64,000 nucleotides of DNA, taken from assembly GCA_009767595.1 (NCBI GenBank), contig VSDK01010616.1, positions 532,903-596,902 of the forward strand, in the 5' to 3' direction. The notes beneath the pieces were generated by a model. That model was not told where the DNA came from. It made no database searches and saw only the letters and a program-made list of their open reading frames with translations. Source of the stretch: Symbiodinium kawagutii. Lineage: Eukaryota > Sar > Dinophyceae > Suessiales > Symbiodiniaceae. The translations under genes and the position numbers were made by a program. Below, piece after piece: positions 46,801 to 59,579 of the stretch; within the stretch, counting starts at the first letter, position 1; the number at the start of each line of letters is the position of its first letter.

Positions 46801-49800
46801 CAAAAACTGTAAACAAATATCTTTCCGTTTGAAATTCAACATTTCTGCCCACCACTGAAATTCTGTGGTCTGCAGTATTGACCAACCCATAACAATGGAG
46901 ACCGGCTATGGTTTTTGCACCCGTGGTCTTACACAAGCCCTCTCAAAGTCACACTGAATTAAACCCTGCACAAGGTTCAAACAAAGTTCAAGCATGGCAA
47001 AACGGGACTTGTCTTGACTCTGATACGTAATTCTCTGCAGAGATCGACGCTTTTGCATGTGATGACCCTGTGCCGTCATGAAAATTTCAACCAATTGTCA
47101 AGACACTCTGCGTTAGCATCGGATGATAATTTCAATCATCCTGAAAAATGGAGATTGGATCATTCATGATGGAGCATCAGTTCTGAAAATCGTACATTGT
47201 AGAGATGCATGTCTCAATTTCCTTCTACGCGAGGTTTTGCGTTTGCAAATCTACGTGTGTCATGCCTATGCTGTTGCAAATTGATGTGTGCCTGGTGGAT
47301 TGAAGGAATGAATGTGAACGGTACAAATATGGCTTGTATGTATAGCAACGTGGTCTACTGTAAAGCGAGCGTACATTTACTGTGTTCAAAATTGGCGATG
47401 GCTTGTCAATGTGGCATCCCTCCAACTCGTTTGTATTTATTGTTTTTTTGCCTGTCTATCCTTCTGCTTCAGAGGCTACAAGTGGTCTTTTACAATCTTT
47501 TGGTGTGTTTATGAGTTGTGCATTGCCTGTTGTCCTTGCTTTTCTTCATCTGCAGGCGGATCTTTAGCAGTTTGGCGGCCTGTGTTTTTGTCTCTCTTCC
47601 CCCTCTCTCTCTATTCCTCTGTCTCTCTTTCTCTCCATCTCTCTCTCTCTCTCTCACTTCCTCTCTTATCTCTCTCTCTCTCTCTCTCTCCCTCTCCTTT
47701 TCTATCTGCTTCTCTCTCTGTCTCTCTGCCTTTTTCTTTCTCCGCTCTCGCTCGCTCTCTCTCTCTCTCTGTCTCTCTTTTTCTTTTTCTGTTTTTGTTT
47801 TCCTTTTGATTTTGATTTTCAAATCTTCTCTTTCTCTTCTTCTTTCTATCTCTCTCTTTCTCTTTCTTTATCTCGCCTTTTTCTCTTCTCCCCTTTTCTT
47901 TTTCCTTCTGTTTTGTTTTCTCTTGTATGTGTTTCTCCCTGACTCTCTCTCTTTCTCTCACTCTCTCTCTCTCTCTCGCTCTCTCTCGCTCTCTCTCTCT
48001 CTTTTACCTTCCTCCCGGGGATTCCTCCCTCTTTCTCTCACTGTCATTCTCTGTCTCTCTTTCTCTCTCTGTCTGTTTCATTTTCTTCTTCTTGGTGTTG
48101 GTTTTGCTCTCTGTCTCAGTAAGGGTGTTCTGCTCTGTCTCTGTCAATATTGTTGTCCTGCCCTTTGATTTCTTGATTGTTGTTTTGTCCCTCTCTGTCT
48201 GTCTTTCTTTCTTACTTTATTTGTTTCCTTTCTTTTTCCTTCCGTCTTTCTTTCTTTCTTTTTGCTCTGTTTCTTTCTTTCCTTCCTTTGTGTTGTTGTT
48301 CTTGTTTTCTTTTTTCCTTCCTCTCTCTCTCTCTTGATTCTTTCCTATCTCTCTGTCCCTCTAGATCTCGTATTTTTGTTCTTTGTAGTTGTACGTGTGA
48401 ATTTATGTGATGTCATTTTGTCTCTCTATCTCTCTCTGCCTCTCCTCTCTCTCTCTCTCTGCTTGTTTCTCTCTCTCTCTCTTTTTTCCTGTCCTTCCCT
48501 TTTTTTGTCTCTCTCTCCCTCTCTCTTTGTAGTTCCTTTCCTTTTTTGTTGTTTGTTGCTCCCTCTCTCTATTTCTGTTTGCCTACCTTTCTGCCTACCT
48601 GTCTGCATCTCTACCCATCCGTCAGTCTGTCTGGCTGGCTACTGCTGGGTCGGTGCATCTCTGCGGTAGTCTCCGTTGTTTTCTCGTTGGTGGTTGAACC
48701 ACCCCTATGAAAAATGCTAGTCAACCAACCATTTGATAGATAATTACGAGGGAAAACAACAGATGATTTGAAAACAGCAAACTAGTTTTGGTCTGTTCTC
48801 TCTTTTCTCTCTAAGTCCGTCGGCCTGCATTTTCATGTCTGTTTGTTCCTCCATCTGTCTTCGCACCTCTGTGTGTCTTATATCTGCGTGGGGGACCTCC
48901 TATAGAGAGCCTTCTACAGGAATCGTGTGTAGAGATATCCTGAAATGCCCTTGCCCAAAGAGATATTCAATACGGACCATGTGCAAACCTCTGTAATGTA
49001 AAAATACCTCTTGACTTGATCTTGCCAAGCATTTCCTATCGAGAGCTTCTAATGAGACCTTGGAAAAAGATTTCCTGCAGTGATCTCGCCAAGAGACCTT
49101 CTTCAGAGAGTTTCTGTAGAGAGCCTTGTGCAAATACCTTTTACAGAGATCTGGCCAGGAGACGCCCTACCCAGATCTTGTACAGCGATCTTGTATTAAC
49201 CTTTCCTACAGGGATATTGCCAAGAGATATTCTATAGAGACCTCCTGCAGGGACGTTCGCAAGAGATCAACAAAGTCCTTGTAAAGAGAGACCTTGTACA
49301 AAAAGAATCCTACAATGACCTTGCCAAGAGACCTTCTTTACTTTCCAAGAGACCTCTTGTAGAGCCTGTAGAAAGCTTCTGCAAGGATCTCGATCAAAGA
49401 CCCCCTAGAGATCCCTAGAGATCTTTTATAGAACCCGTGTGCAAAGGCCTCGTACAAAGGTCTCCTACGGTGACTGCGTCCGCTGGAAAACAAAAATGTT
49501 TGCTTGCACACAGACCTGTTGCCTATCTTGTTGTGTCTGCTTTCGACCCTCCTAGTAGACTGTTTGGGGTCTTTTAGTTTTTTTTTGTATGACTGCACTC
49601 ACTCTGTCTTTATCTATGTATGTCAGCAAACTTCCATGCGTGTTTGCATGGTTGCGTATTTGTGTCTCCCTCCTTGCCTCGCTTCCCACCTATCAACGCG
49701 CTTCCGTTGTCAACAGAAAACACCAGCCCAATGGTGCTCCATCATGGATGATTTTGATTGAACTTATGTGACTGCCTTGCTTTGCACAGCAAGATGAGGT

Positions 49801-51420
49801 ATGGGCGTCAGGTACCAGGTCCCATTTCCTGCAAGGAAAAAACAGAAATAACAAGTCAATCAATTTCCATTGTCTTGCCCCATACCATCATGCCATCAAC
49901 TGCCAAACCGGCACGCTGCCAGAAGGAGCTGAAAAGGTAGCTGAGACCACAGCCCTGGCAGCCCTCCCATGAGAATCTGCATGTGAAGCGTATCAACTTG
50001 TCTGGTTGGCAGAACAACTCCTCGCAACAATTGAAATCCATTCACCAAGGACAAACTTCACAGAGTCATTAGATTGGAAACATCTTAGCTTGGCAATGCG
50101 CATGCTTTACTCACCGCAGTGTGTTCGACTGTTCAAACACAACCAGCATCGCTGAGCAGTTTGTGAAGCGGTTCCCCTACTTAGCAGCCTAGAACTGCTC
50201 AAGTGCTTTGGCAACCTCGGAGGGGAGGGCTACCTGCACGGTCACAGTGGTTTACGCTTGGCACTGCACTGCGTATCTGTAGACAAGCAGCTCAACGGTG
50301 GACATTCGGCTGGCAAGGTTGCGATGATCGACTCATGGCAAAGCCAGACTGGTGAGATAATAGGCCCAATGAAGAATCAGAGTTGTTTGGATACAATAAT
50401 GATAATAATCGTCATCATCTAAGTCATAGCAATCAAGTGCGGTGGTTCACACTACTTGATTAGACCAAATGATGGTAGAACCCACTCTGGTCACTCCAAA
50501 ATTGAATTGCTCGAAGAATGCATGACTACGTGAAATGAAATGGAGAAACATCTGGGTGCCCCAAGCACAGGTCTGAATGGTTCCACTTCAACTGTGGCCT
50601 TGCTCGGCTGTTTGCAGCGAAGAGCAACACATGCCGCATGCTGTTTCGGAGGGCCATCTCCGACATCTCCAAATCATCCGATGAATCATTTTCAATAAGC
50701 CATCCATTTTGGGGGATTCCCCAATTTGGCTATGGGTCAATATTGATCAACCAACTAATGGGGGATTTCCACCAACAAAACAAGGGAAAACAATGGTTAA
50801 TGGTGGGGAACCAGGGGTACGGGGTTTTGACCCACTGTCATTTGAGAACCCCCTTGTGCACATGAAGAACAAAAGAAATCTAGTCCTGCATTGACTCAAA
50901 TAAACAACCGCATGGGCAACAACACATCACGACTCTACGTATACTGTCAGCAATAGCAGCAACAGCAGCAGGAGCAGTAGCACAAAGCAACCATATACAG
51001 TATATACAACATCTGCCGACCACAAGAGACAATCGCAACAACAAAAAGAAACAAGTCTAGCAAACACCTGGAAGAACAAGCAGAAACATAACAATGACAA
51101 CAACCATGAAAACAACAAACAACACAACATTAATAACAACAGCAGTTAGTAAACGTCAACAAAAGCAAATACCCATGCTCAGCAGCAGCAAAGATAAACA
51201 AGCATTAAAATTAACACCAAGCCAACCTCTAGACAAACTTACAGAAGAAGCCCCAAGCAAACAACAAATGACCACCAACATCCTGCAACGAAGTTCGATC
51301 CATTGCCATGCTTGGCGCAGTCACAACTTCTTGATCCATCGCCATCATGTTCGATGCACCACCGGAGACTTGCCGGGGCATGGACTGCCCACCCGCATTG
51401 TAGTCACGGTCTACGGTCTC
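43701..51420 (-). CDS. Unrecognised multi-exon gene (span of supported exons)
   Basis: Minus-strand exons, 5' to 3': 51420-51283, about 47067-46935, 46869-46626, about 45810-45640, about 45575-45380, about 45365-45190, about 44450-44390, about 44315-44094, and 43892-43701 ending in TGA. Most have one clearly natural frame. Joining 46935 to 46869 across a 65-bp GT-AG intron restores frame through a split codon. The product appears largely soluble with amphipathic stretches (RRLRDLTRDDLNAMLRKISK; FLEWHKNIVLQIELMTENDT). I do not recognise the family. The gap between 51.3 and 47.1 kb, including a 1-kb polypyrimidine tract, may be a long intron or may separate two genes. Confidence 0.45.
43945..44056. 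mobile_element. MITE-like element, family alpha
   Basis: Left end TATGGAGGAATCTCAAAATT and right end ATCCCTACTTTGCGAAACCA, inverted with mismatches. The centre contains the family word AAAACTGGTTGGTTGATTGC. It sits in the last intron of the minus-strand gene. Confidence 0.62.
44094..44315 (-). CDS. Exon of unrecognised minus-strand gene
   Basis: Encodes TINFLEWHKNIVLQIELMTE, NDTDDRGGNPLNSELYFDAL and FQKMASQGYLFKHIEKTW, ending GTACAG|GTTTTG. A short upstream exon with SKLWSRRMCDMTL at about 44390-44450 has a GTAAGT donor. Confidence 0.55.
45190..45365 (-). CDS. Exon of unrecognised minus-strand gene
   Basis: The frame STLRGRPMAEPWLAAELLKQ, then ESQPFPAQILGLGCTELSLS, is strongly coding-like. 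A TGA follows REPM, so the donor must precede it. Confidence 0.48.
45380..45575 (-). CDS. Exon of unrecognised minus-strand gene
   Basis: The frame SFVIFDSHFFGTGFDSNNET, then LLCAFLSDKHICSICIVDVE, is natural and the others are closed. Confidence 0.45.
45640..45810 (-). CDS. Exon of unrecognised minus-strand gene
   Basis: The frame SLHRAAHLRPVARAQHHSYG, then GSALGRRRLRDLTRDDLNAM, is basic then amphipathic. Probably ends at CTAAG|GA. Confidence 0.5.
46626..46869 (-). CDS. Exon of unrecognised minus-strand gene
   Basis: Follows a 65-bp intron. It encodes HRISVVGRNVEFQTERYLFT, then VFAQYVSMLSVALLPTTTQH and GTSLRDIFVEAERIHHERCP, and ends CGG|GTAAGC. Confidence 0.6.
46935..47067 (-). CDS. Exon of unrecognised minus-strand gene
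   Basis: Acceptor GGCACAG|G, then GHHMQKRRSLQRITYQSQDK and SRFAMLELCLNLVQGLIQCD, ending at a GTGTAAG donor. Only this frame is natural. Confidence 0.55.
47585..48610. repeat. 1-kb polypyrimidine (TC/TTC/TCTG) tract
   Basis: The plus strand is overwhelmingly C and T for about a kilobase, with CTCTCT runs and interspersed TGTT. Long Ser/Leu/Phe or Arg/Glu frames on the two strands are artefacts of this composition. Confidence 0.93.
48690..48775. repeat. Copy of a dispersed GGTGGTTGAACCACCCC element
   Basis: Contains TTGGTGGTTGAACCACCCC, with AGTCAACCAACCATTTGATA downstream. Related sequence is at 21267 and 39062. Confidence 0.55.
48898..49460. repeat. Degenerate tandem repeat around GAGACCTTCTACAGAGA
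   Basis: Many imperfect copies of words like CTTGCCAAGAGACCTTCT and TACAGAGATCT in one orientation, unit about 30-35 bp. Heavily diverged. No exon supported here. Confidence 0.75.
50719..50850. mobile_element. MITE-like element, family beta (inverted orientation)
   Basis: Left end TTGGCTATGGGTCAATATTG and right end GGGGTTTTGACCCACTGTCA. It contains the complement of the family's CCCCGTACCCCTGGTTCCCC word. Confidence 0.68.
51283..51420 (-). CDS. Exon of unrecognised minus-strand gene
   Basis: Exactly 46 codons from CGCCATAG to GCAG|GATGTT (GA donor). It encodes ETVDRDYNAGGQSMPRQVSG then GASNMMAMDQEVVTAPSMAM. Methionine- and serine-rich. Confidence 0.48.
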
Positions 51421-51659
51421 CTATGGCGAATCCTTGATCCCTTGTGCCAGCGCAGCCTGAATGAACCTGGAAACCCAGTGCTTTTTATGCTTTCGATTCT
51501 TTTTGTTGTGGACCTTGGACTCTGAGATGCGAACGATTCATTCTCTAGAGAATGCAATGACAAATGTTGGAAAGAGATGGAAAGAGATGGGAAAGAGCGT
51601 GTTTTCCACATGTACACATGTTTCTCTGGAGGCCTGGACAGTTGCACTTTGATGCTGAT

Positions 51660-52320
51660 GACAGCTAACACTCACATATATATTTTGGCCGGTGACACTG
51701 CTGATATCTGCTGATGATCAAGAGCAATGGTAACATGGATGATGATATTCAGGATGTGGATGTTGACGATATTGAGAAACAAATAGCAATCATCATTCGC
51801 ATGTTGAGGACACTAGCAATTCACATGAAACTATCAATATGAAGTTTGAACATATATTCATGCTATCAGCAATCGCAGAGATACGGTCAATATAATTCTT
51901 GAGATCTGCTGAAGTCAATCAAAGTGCAATTATTCCTTCGACGGGACTTGCGCTACGCACGGGGGAGATTCAGCCATGGCCATGTCGGAAGGCATTCTGA
52001 ATTCCGCGATCTCTGGCGATGCGAACTGCAATGAAGTATGTAAGTCAAATCAACCTGATCATTTGTTGTAAGTCAAATCAACCTGATCAGCTCTTTAGGC
52101 ATGGGTGGTGCTAGGATGGATTCTGCCCACCATGGCCCGGTATGCAGGGCCTGGCACAGGTCATCCTGTAGAAGCAGTGCAGCCATGGCACCACGGGTGA
52201 TCACAAACATCGTACAGTCAATTCTGAAAAATTGTGACCAGTGTGTGAGCAAAATTACAATTGAACTACTACCATAGTGCAACAATGCCAGCTGGTAGAT
52301 TCCACCTGTCATTTCCTCAT
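51660..52320. other. No exon or element recognised
   Basis: Unique-looking sequence. A 20-bp direct duplication (AAGTCAAATCAACCTGATCA) occurs near 52040 and 52070. Confidence 0.5.
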
Positions 52321-52326
52321 CCCTAC

Positions 52327-53452
52327 TCTTATGAGAAAATCTCAGCCACAGACTGAGGTCAATTTTTTTTTTCTTCCTAAAATCATCCTCAGCATCATCC
52401 TCAGCATCATCCTAAAATCATCCTAAAATCATCCTCCCTAAAAAAATCATCCTCAGAATCATCCTAAAATCATCCTCCCTAAAAAATTATCCTCAACCTT
52501 ATCCTCAGAATCATCCTAAAATCATCCTCCCTAAAAAATTATCCTCAACCTTATCCTCAGAATCATCCTAAAATCATCCTCCCTAAAAAATTATCCTCAA
52601 CCTTATCCTCAGAATCATCCTAAATCATCCTCCCTAAAAAATTATCCTCAACCTTATCCTCAGAATCATCCTAAAATCATCCTCCCTAAAAAATTATCCT
52701 CAACCTTATCCTCAGAATTATCCTAAATTCATCCTCCCTAAAAAATTATCCTCAAACTTATCCTCAGAATTATCCTAAAGTTATCCTCCCTAAAAAATAA
52801 TCCTCAACTTTATCCTTCCTGGAAACATATTCTTAAATTTGTTCTCAAATTTATCCTTCCTAAAAACTGTCCTCAAATTGATCCTCCCTGAAATCGAATT
52901 CTGAAACCTTTGCCTACATTTTTTTCTACCCCATTCTTGTCTTGATTTCCTTTCCTAGAATTTATCATCCCTGAAACCCATTCTGTTTTGTTTTCCTAAA
53001 ATCCTGAAACTTATCCTCCCTGAAACCAATTCTTGTCTTAATCTCCTAATATCTACCCTCCCTCCCTGGAACCCACTCTGTTTTGTTTTCCTGAAACAGT
53101 AGTAGATCCTCCCTGAAACCCATTCTGTTTTTTTCTAGAAATCCTAGGTCCTAGGTCCTACAATTTATCCTGCCTGAAATCCATTCCCTTTTTGTTCTCC
53201 TAAAAATCATCCTTCGTGAAACCCATTATGTGTTGTTCTCCTTGAATTTATCCTCCCTGAAACTCATTAATTGTCCTCTTAAAGGTCCTAAAGATCATTC
53301 TTCATGAAATCCATTCTTTCTTGTTCTCCCTAAAAACATCCTCCCTGAAACCCATTTTTTTGTTCTCCTCGAATTTATCTTCCTTAAGCCTTAAAAAACT
53401 AAGAAAAAATGAAAACATGACCTCAGTCAGTGGCTGAGATATTCTCATAAGA
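52327..53452. mobile_element. 1.13-kb terminal-inverted-repeat element filled with a tandem array
   Basis: The ends 52327-52361 and 53418-53452 are inverted repeats matching at 33 of 35 positions. They begin TCTTATGAGA and include CTCAGCCAC and GACTGAGGTCA. T-rich and A-rich tracts lie just inside. No coding frame is present, so it would be non-autonomous. Target-site duplications are not evident by eye. Confidence 0.82.
52380..52800. repeat. 52-bp tandem repeat inside the TIR element
   Basis: The unit contains CCTCCCTAAAAAATTATCCT and CAACCTTATCCTCAGAATC. CCCTAAAAAA words start at 52477, 52529, 52581, 52632, 52684 and 52736. The array decays rightwards into CCTCCCTGAAACCCATTCTG-type units up to about 53390. 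Confidence 0.92.
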
Positions 53453-53459
53453 CTATATG

Positions 53460-54180
53460 TGTTGTGATTCTTACTTAGTGATATCTACAACCGTTTTGCT
53501 TCCTATACAATGTATCATGCTCAGTGATTTATTTCATTATCATTCCCACATTCAGCCCGCTTGTTTGGCACATTCTTGGAGAGAGAGCTTGCGAGGTGTT
53601 GGGACAGAGTAGTTACCCGTAGCAGTAGCAGCAGCAGATTGTGCTGCTTGCCAATTGATTTATCTGATCTAATCGAATAAATAGTCATGTCACAGACATA
53701 TAGACAGGCAAAGCTGAGAAATGCCGCTGACATTTGTTGACTGGTTACTTGCTATGCTTTGGGACAAGAGCTGCTACAACTACAGTACAGCTACAGCTAT
53801 AGCTATGGAACCAGAATTGACTGAGAGATCCTGAAAACAATCTGAGTGCAACCAGTCAATTTAACTAAACACTAATGAAATGATGAATTCCTTGATACTA
53901 CTTACTAGTTAAGGGTTGCTAGGCCGCCTACTTACTGGTTACCAGATATGGTCTGCTCTGTGAAGTGTTCGCCGTGCCTTGAAAAAGTGGCTCCAAACAG
54001 AGCCAGAAACACTTGTTTCTGGCTGGGTCCGACGCCCGGCTGGTCGATTCCCTGTCAACCAGTGCCATAGATCAACATAGACTGCACTAGGACACTAGGA
54101 CAGAAGGCAAATATATAAGATTCTAGACTCTAGATTGTTGAATACTCTTCCAGGGTCAGAATTAAACTAGGACCCACGTT
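53460..54180. other. Boundary region, no exon supported
   Basis: Between the TIR element and the methyltransferase gene. From about 53.75 kb the AGT/ACT-rich vocabulary of the right-hand island begins. No promoter element recognised. Confidence 0.5.
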
Positions 54181-54249
54181 GCACTAGTCACAAGCCGCCG
54201 CTAGCTAGCCACATACTGTGGCTTGGTCCTGCAGAGCGGGCCAGCAGCA

Positions 54250-57063
<2,814 letters not shown>

Positions 57064-57099
57064 GTGCATTCAGGGCCTTTTCTGCAAGTTGCAATGCCG

Positions 57100-58900
57100 A
57101 AAGGGCTGGTGGAAGGTGTTCATCTCTCTCCCAGCCATAACCGGTATATCCGATATCCAATAACCGATAACCGAACCATGAAGGCTTTTAATTGTTCTTT
57201 TAAGATGAAGGGATCTGAACCGGTCATATGTTGGACATCCAAACCATACTGTGTGGGTACTACAGTTACTACAATGAATGACAAGGGTGATGAATCCATA
57301 TGGATTGAAGTCAATGATTGAAGTAGATGAATGGTGGCACCCAAAAAAGACAATCACAGAACGATTCTAAGTTCTATGTATGTTGCTACACCAAAGTTGG
57401 TACCAACATTATTGGCATCACCACATGTGTTTCCATATACTCTATACAACCAAGATTTGGATTTCCTTCGACTTCTTACATATCAAGAGTCCAAACATCA
57501 GTCAATGTAGTAGTAGTGACTCATAAAGTGCGATGCCACCACCAGTGAACCAGTGTTTTACAGCAGGAAGACAACACACTATGGGCAAATGGGCACCAAG
57601 GGTTCATGCATGTGCACCACCAAACTGAAATGCAGAATCACTAGTCACTAGTCCCTAGTCGCTAAACTTAAACCCTTGTATTCTATTCTATTGGACCTTG
57701 TGTGCGACCTGATACCTGACAAAAGGTTTCTACAACGCCTGGGATGGACAAATGGATGAGACAACACTCGAAATCGGCTTTGGTTATGGCTATATTAAAA
57801 CATGAAGATAGATAAACTTTAAACCAAATCAACAGCAGTAAATGCACCAGCCTTTGGATTACAAGTACAAATGACTAGTGACCAATGGTGGCTTCTATAA
57901 AAATATGGTGATTGTTGGGCACCAATTCTATATTTAAATTTGCATATTGTTGAATGCTACCTAAACGTACAGGACAAACGTAGAAACACTACAGTGACAG
58001 CAATTCTGGTAGAACGTATAGTATCGTGTAGAGTGTAGTAGTATATATAGTAGTAAAGTATAGTATAGTACTGTGTGATATAATATAGTATAGTAAAGTA
58101 AAGTACAGTGCAGTATAGCAAAGTATAGTATAGTATAGTATAAAGTAAAGTATAGTATAGTAAAGTATAGTAATAGTAGAGTATAATACAACATAGTAAA
58201 GTGTAGTATAGTGAAGTAAAGTAGTAATAAGTTAGTCATGTCAGGTCAGTAAGTAGTCTACAGCTGTTTGCTGCAATGCCAACATCTTCTATCAAATGTA
58301 GTAAGACCATTAACGCATTAACTATTAAATCATTAATCATTAATCAATCATTCATTAATGATTCATGATTCTGTGATAATCCATTGATCGACCTTTGCTG
58401 TTCACAGTTTTTCACAACATATTTTGGTAGATTGGGCACACCAGAGGTCAAACAAGTCCAGTCGGGATTTGGTATTTTGGCATATGGATATTTGCCAGCC
58501 TTGTTTACCAGGATGGCCATTTCAGTTATGACTGCAAGTCAACAATGGTTTTTTGGGAAACCTACGGTCATGACAATGGCAATGGCAGTGAGTGGCATGC
58601 GGTTTCACCAGCCCAGCTGCACGATGTGCTAACCGCTAACCAAACCACAACAATGGCAATAACATTCATTTTGACTTGACTAATTCACCGCTCTTTGGGT
58701 TCAACTGCATCTCAGTATGAAACAGACACTTTTGAGTGGCCAGCAATTGTTTGACCACAACTGTTTTTCCATCATTTGTCAATCATGGGAAAGTAGCAGG
58801 TAACAATTCTCAGAATTTGCTGTTGGGGGTCCCAATGTCATATCAGATCATTCCTACCAGATCCTACTAAAGTCAACCAAGTATGATGAGTGGTACCCTA
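57100..58900 (+). other. Region probably holding further 3' exons of the methyltransferase-like gene
   Basis: A possible exon near 58505-58635 in the frame DGHFSYDCKSTMVFWETYGH then GSEWHAVSPAQLHDVL, and an acceptor GTTCACAG at 58408. No junction could be confirmed. The rest is AT- and AGT-rich intron. Confidence 0.35.
58020..58250. repeat. AGTATAGT-type low-complexity array
   Basis: Imperfect repeats of TATAGTATAGTAAAG on the plus strand. The leucine/tyrosine frame on the minus strand is an artefact. Confidence 0.9.
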
Positions 58901-58946
58901 TGACCCAATCTCTACTCCATCATGCCATGTCAAATTGGTCCTCGCA

Positions 58947-59579
58947 ATGGATGATGATGATGATGCCGACGATTGGGATTCTGCTTTTGCTTTTGAAATT
59001 GATGATGCAGTCGATGCGAACAGGGCTCATGCCGATCGGGCTTCCTCTTTTGCTGAAGTTGATGATCCAATCGATGATCCTGATTGGGCTTCCGCTTTTG
59101 CTGCAGAACTTGATGAGAACAGGCCTTCGCAACAATCTGATGATGTTGGTGCATCTGCACAGCAATCTGATGCTGTTGTCTCAAATGCAGTGTTTCGACC
59201 TAGACCCAAAGATCCAAGAGGTAGGAAACGGGGAACGTTTGGAAGTTCTGTGCTGAAAGAAATGATGGAAGAACCTGTGGAACCTGCTACAACATCAATT
59301 GAACATGCAAGAGAATGCAAAAAACTGAAGAAAGAACAGGAACTGCAGCAACGCCAGCTTGTTACAGAAGGACTAGAACAATCATCCATTCTTGCCAATG
59401 CTTCTACACAGGCCTTACAAGTTGTCCAAACTTTTGGTGGTACAGCGGCAACTTTTGAGTCAGTTGGAAAAGATATACATCATGCATTGCATCATTCAAT
59501 CGTTTCTTGCGCCCAACACGGTGTGGTACATGAACCAGATCAGCTGGTTCAAAGACAACTACAAGATAGCATGTCACAC
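58947..59579 (+). CDS. Transposase-like gene, exon 1
   Basis: 211 codons from ATG to CAC|GTAAGT. Acidic W-AF repeats are followed by a basic patch, an EHARECKKLKKEQELQQRQL coiled-coil stretch, and a Gln/His-rich tail. Confidence 0.72.

Noticed and set aside
47518-48168. 216-codon plus-strand open frame and long minus-strand Arg/Glu frames
   Set aside because: They come entirely from the polypyrimidine tract; amino-acid content is only what CT repeats force.
57961-58239. Leu/Tyr/Phe-rich minus-strand frame
   Set aside because: Derived from AGTATAGT repeats within an intron or intergenic stretch.
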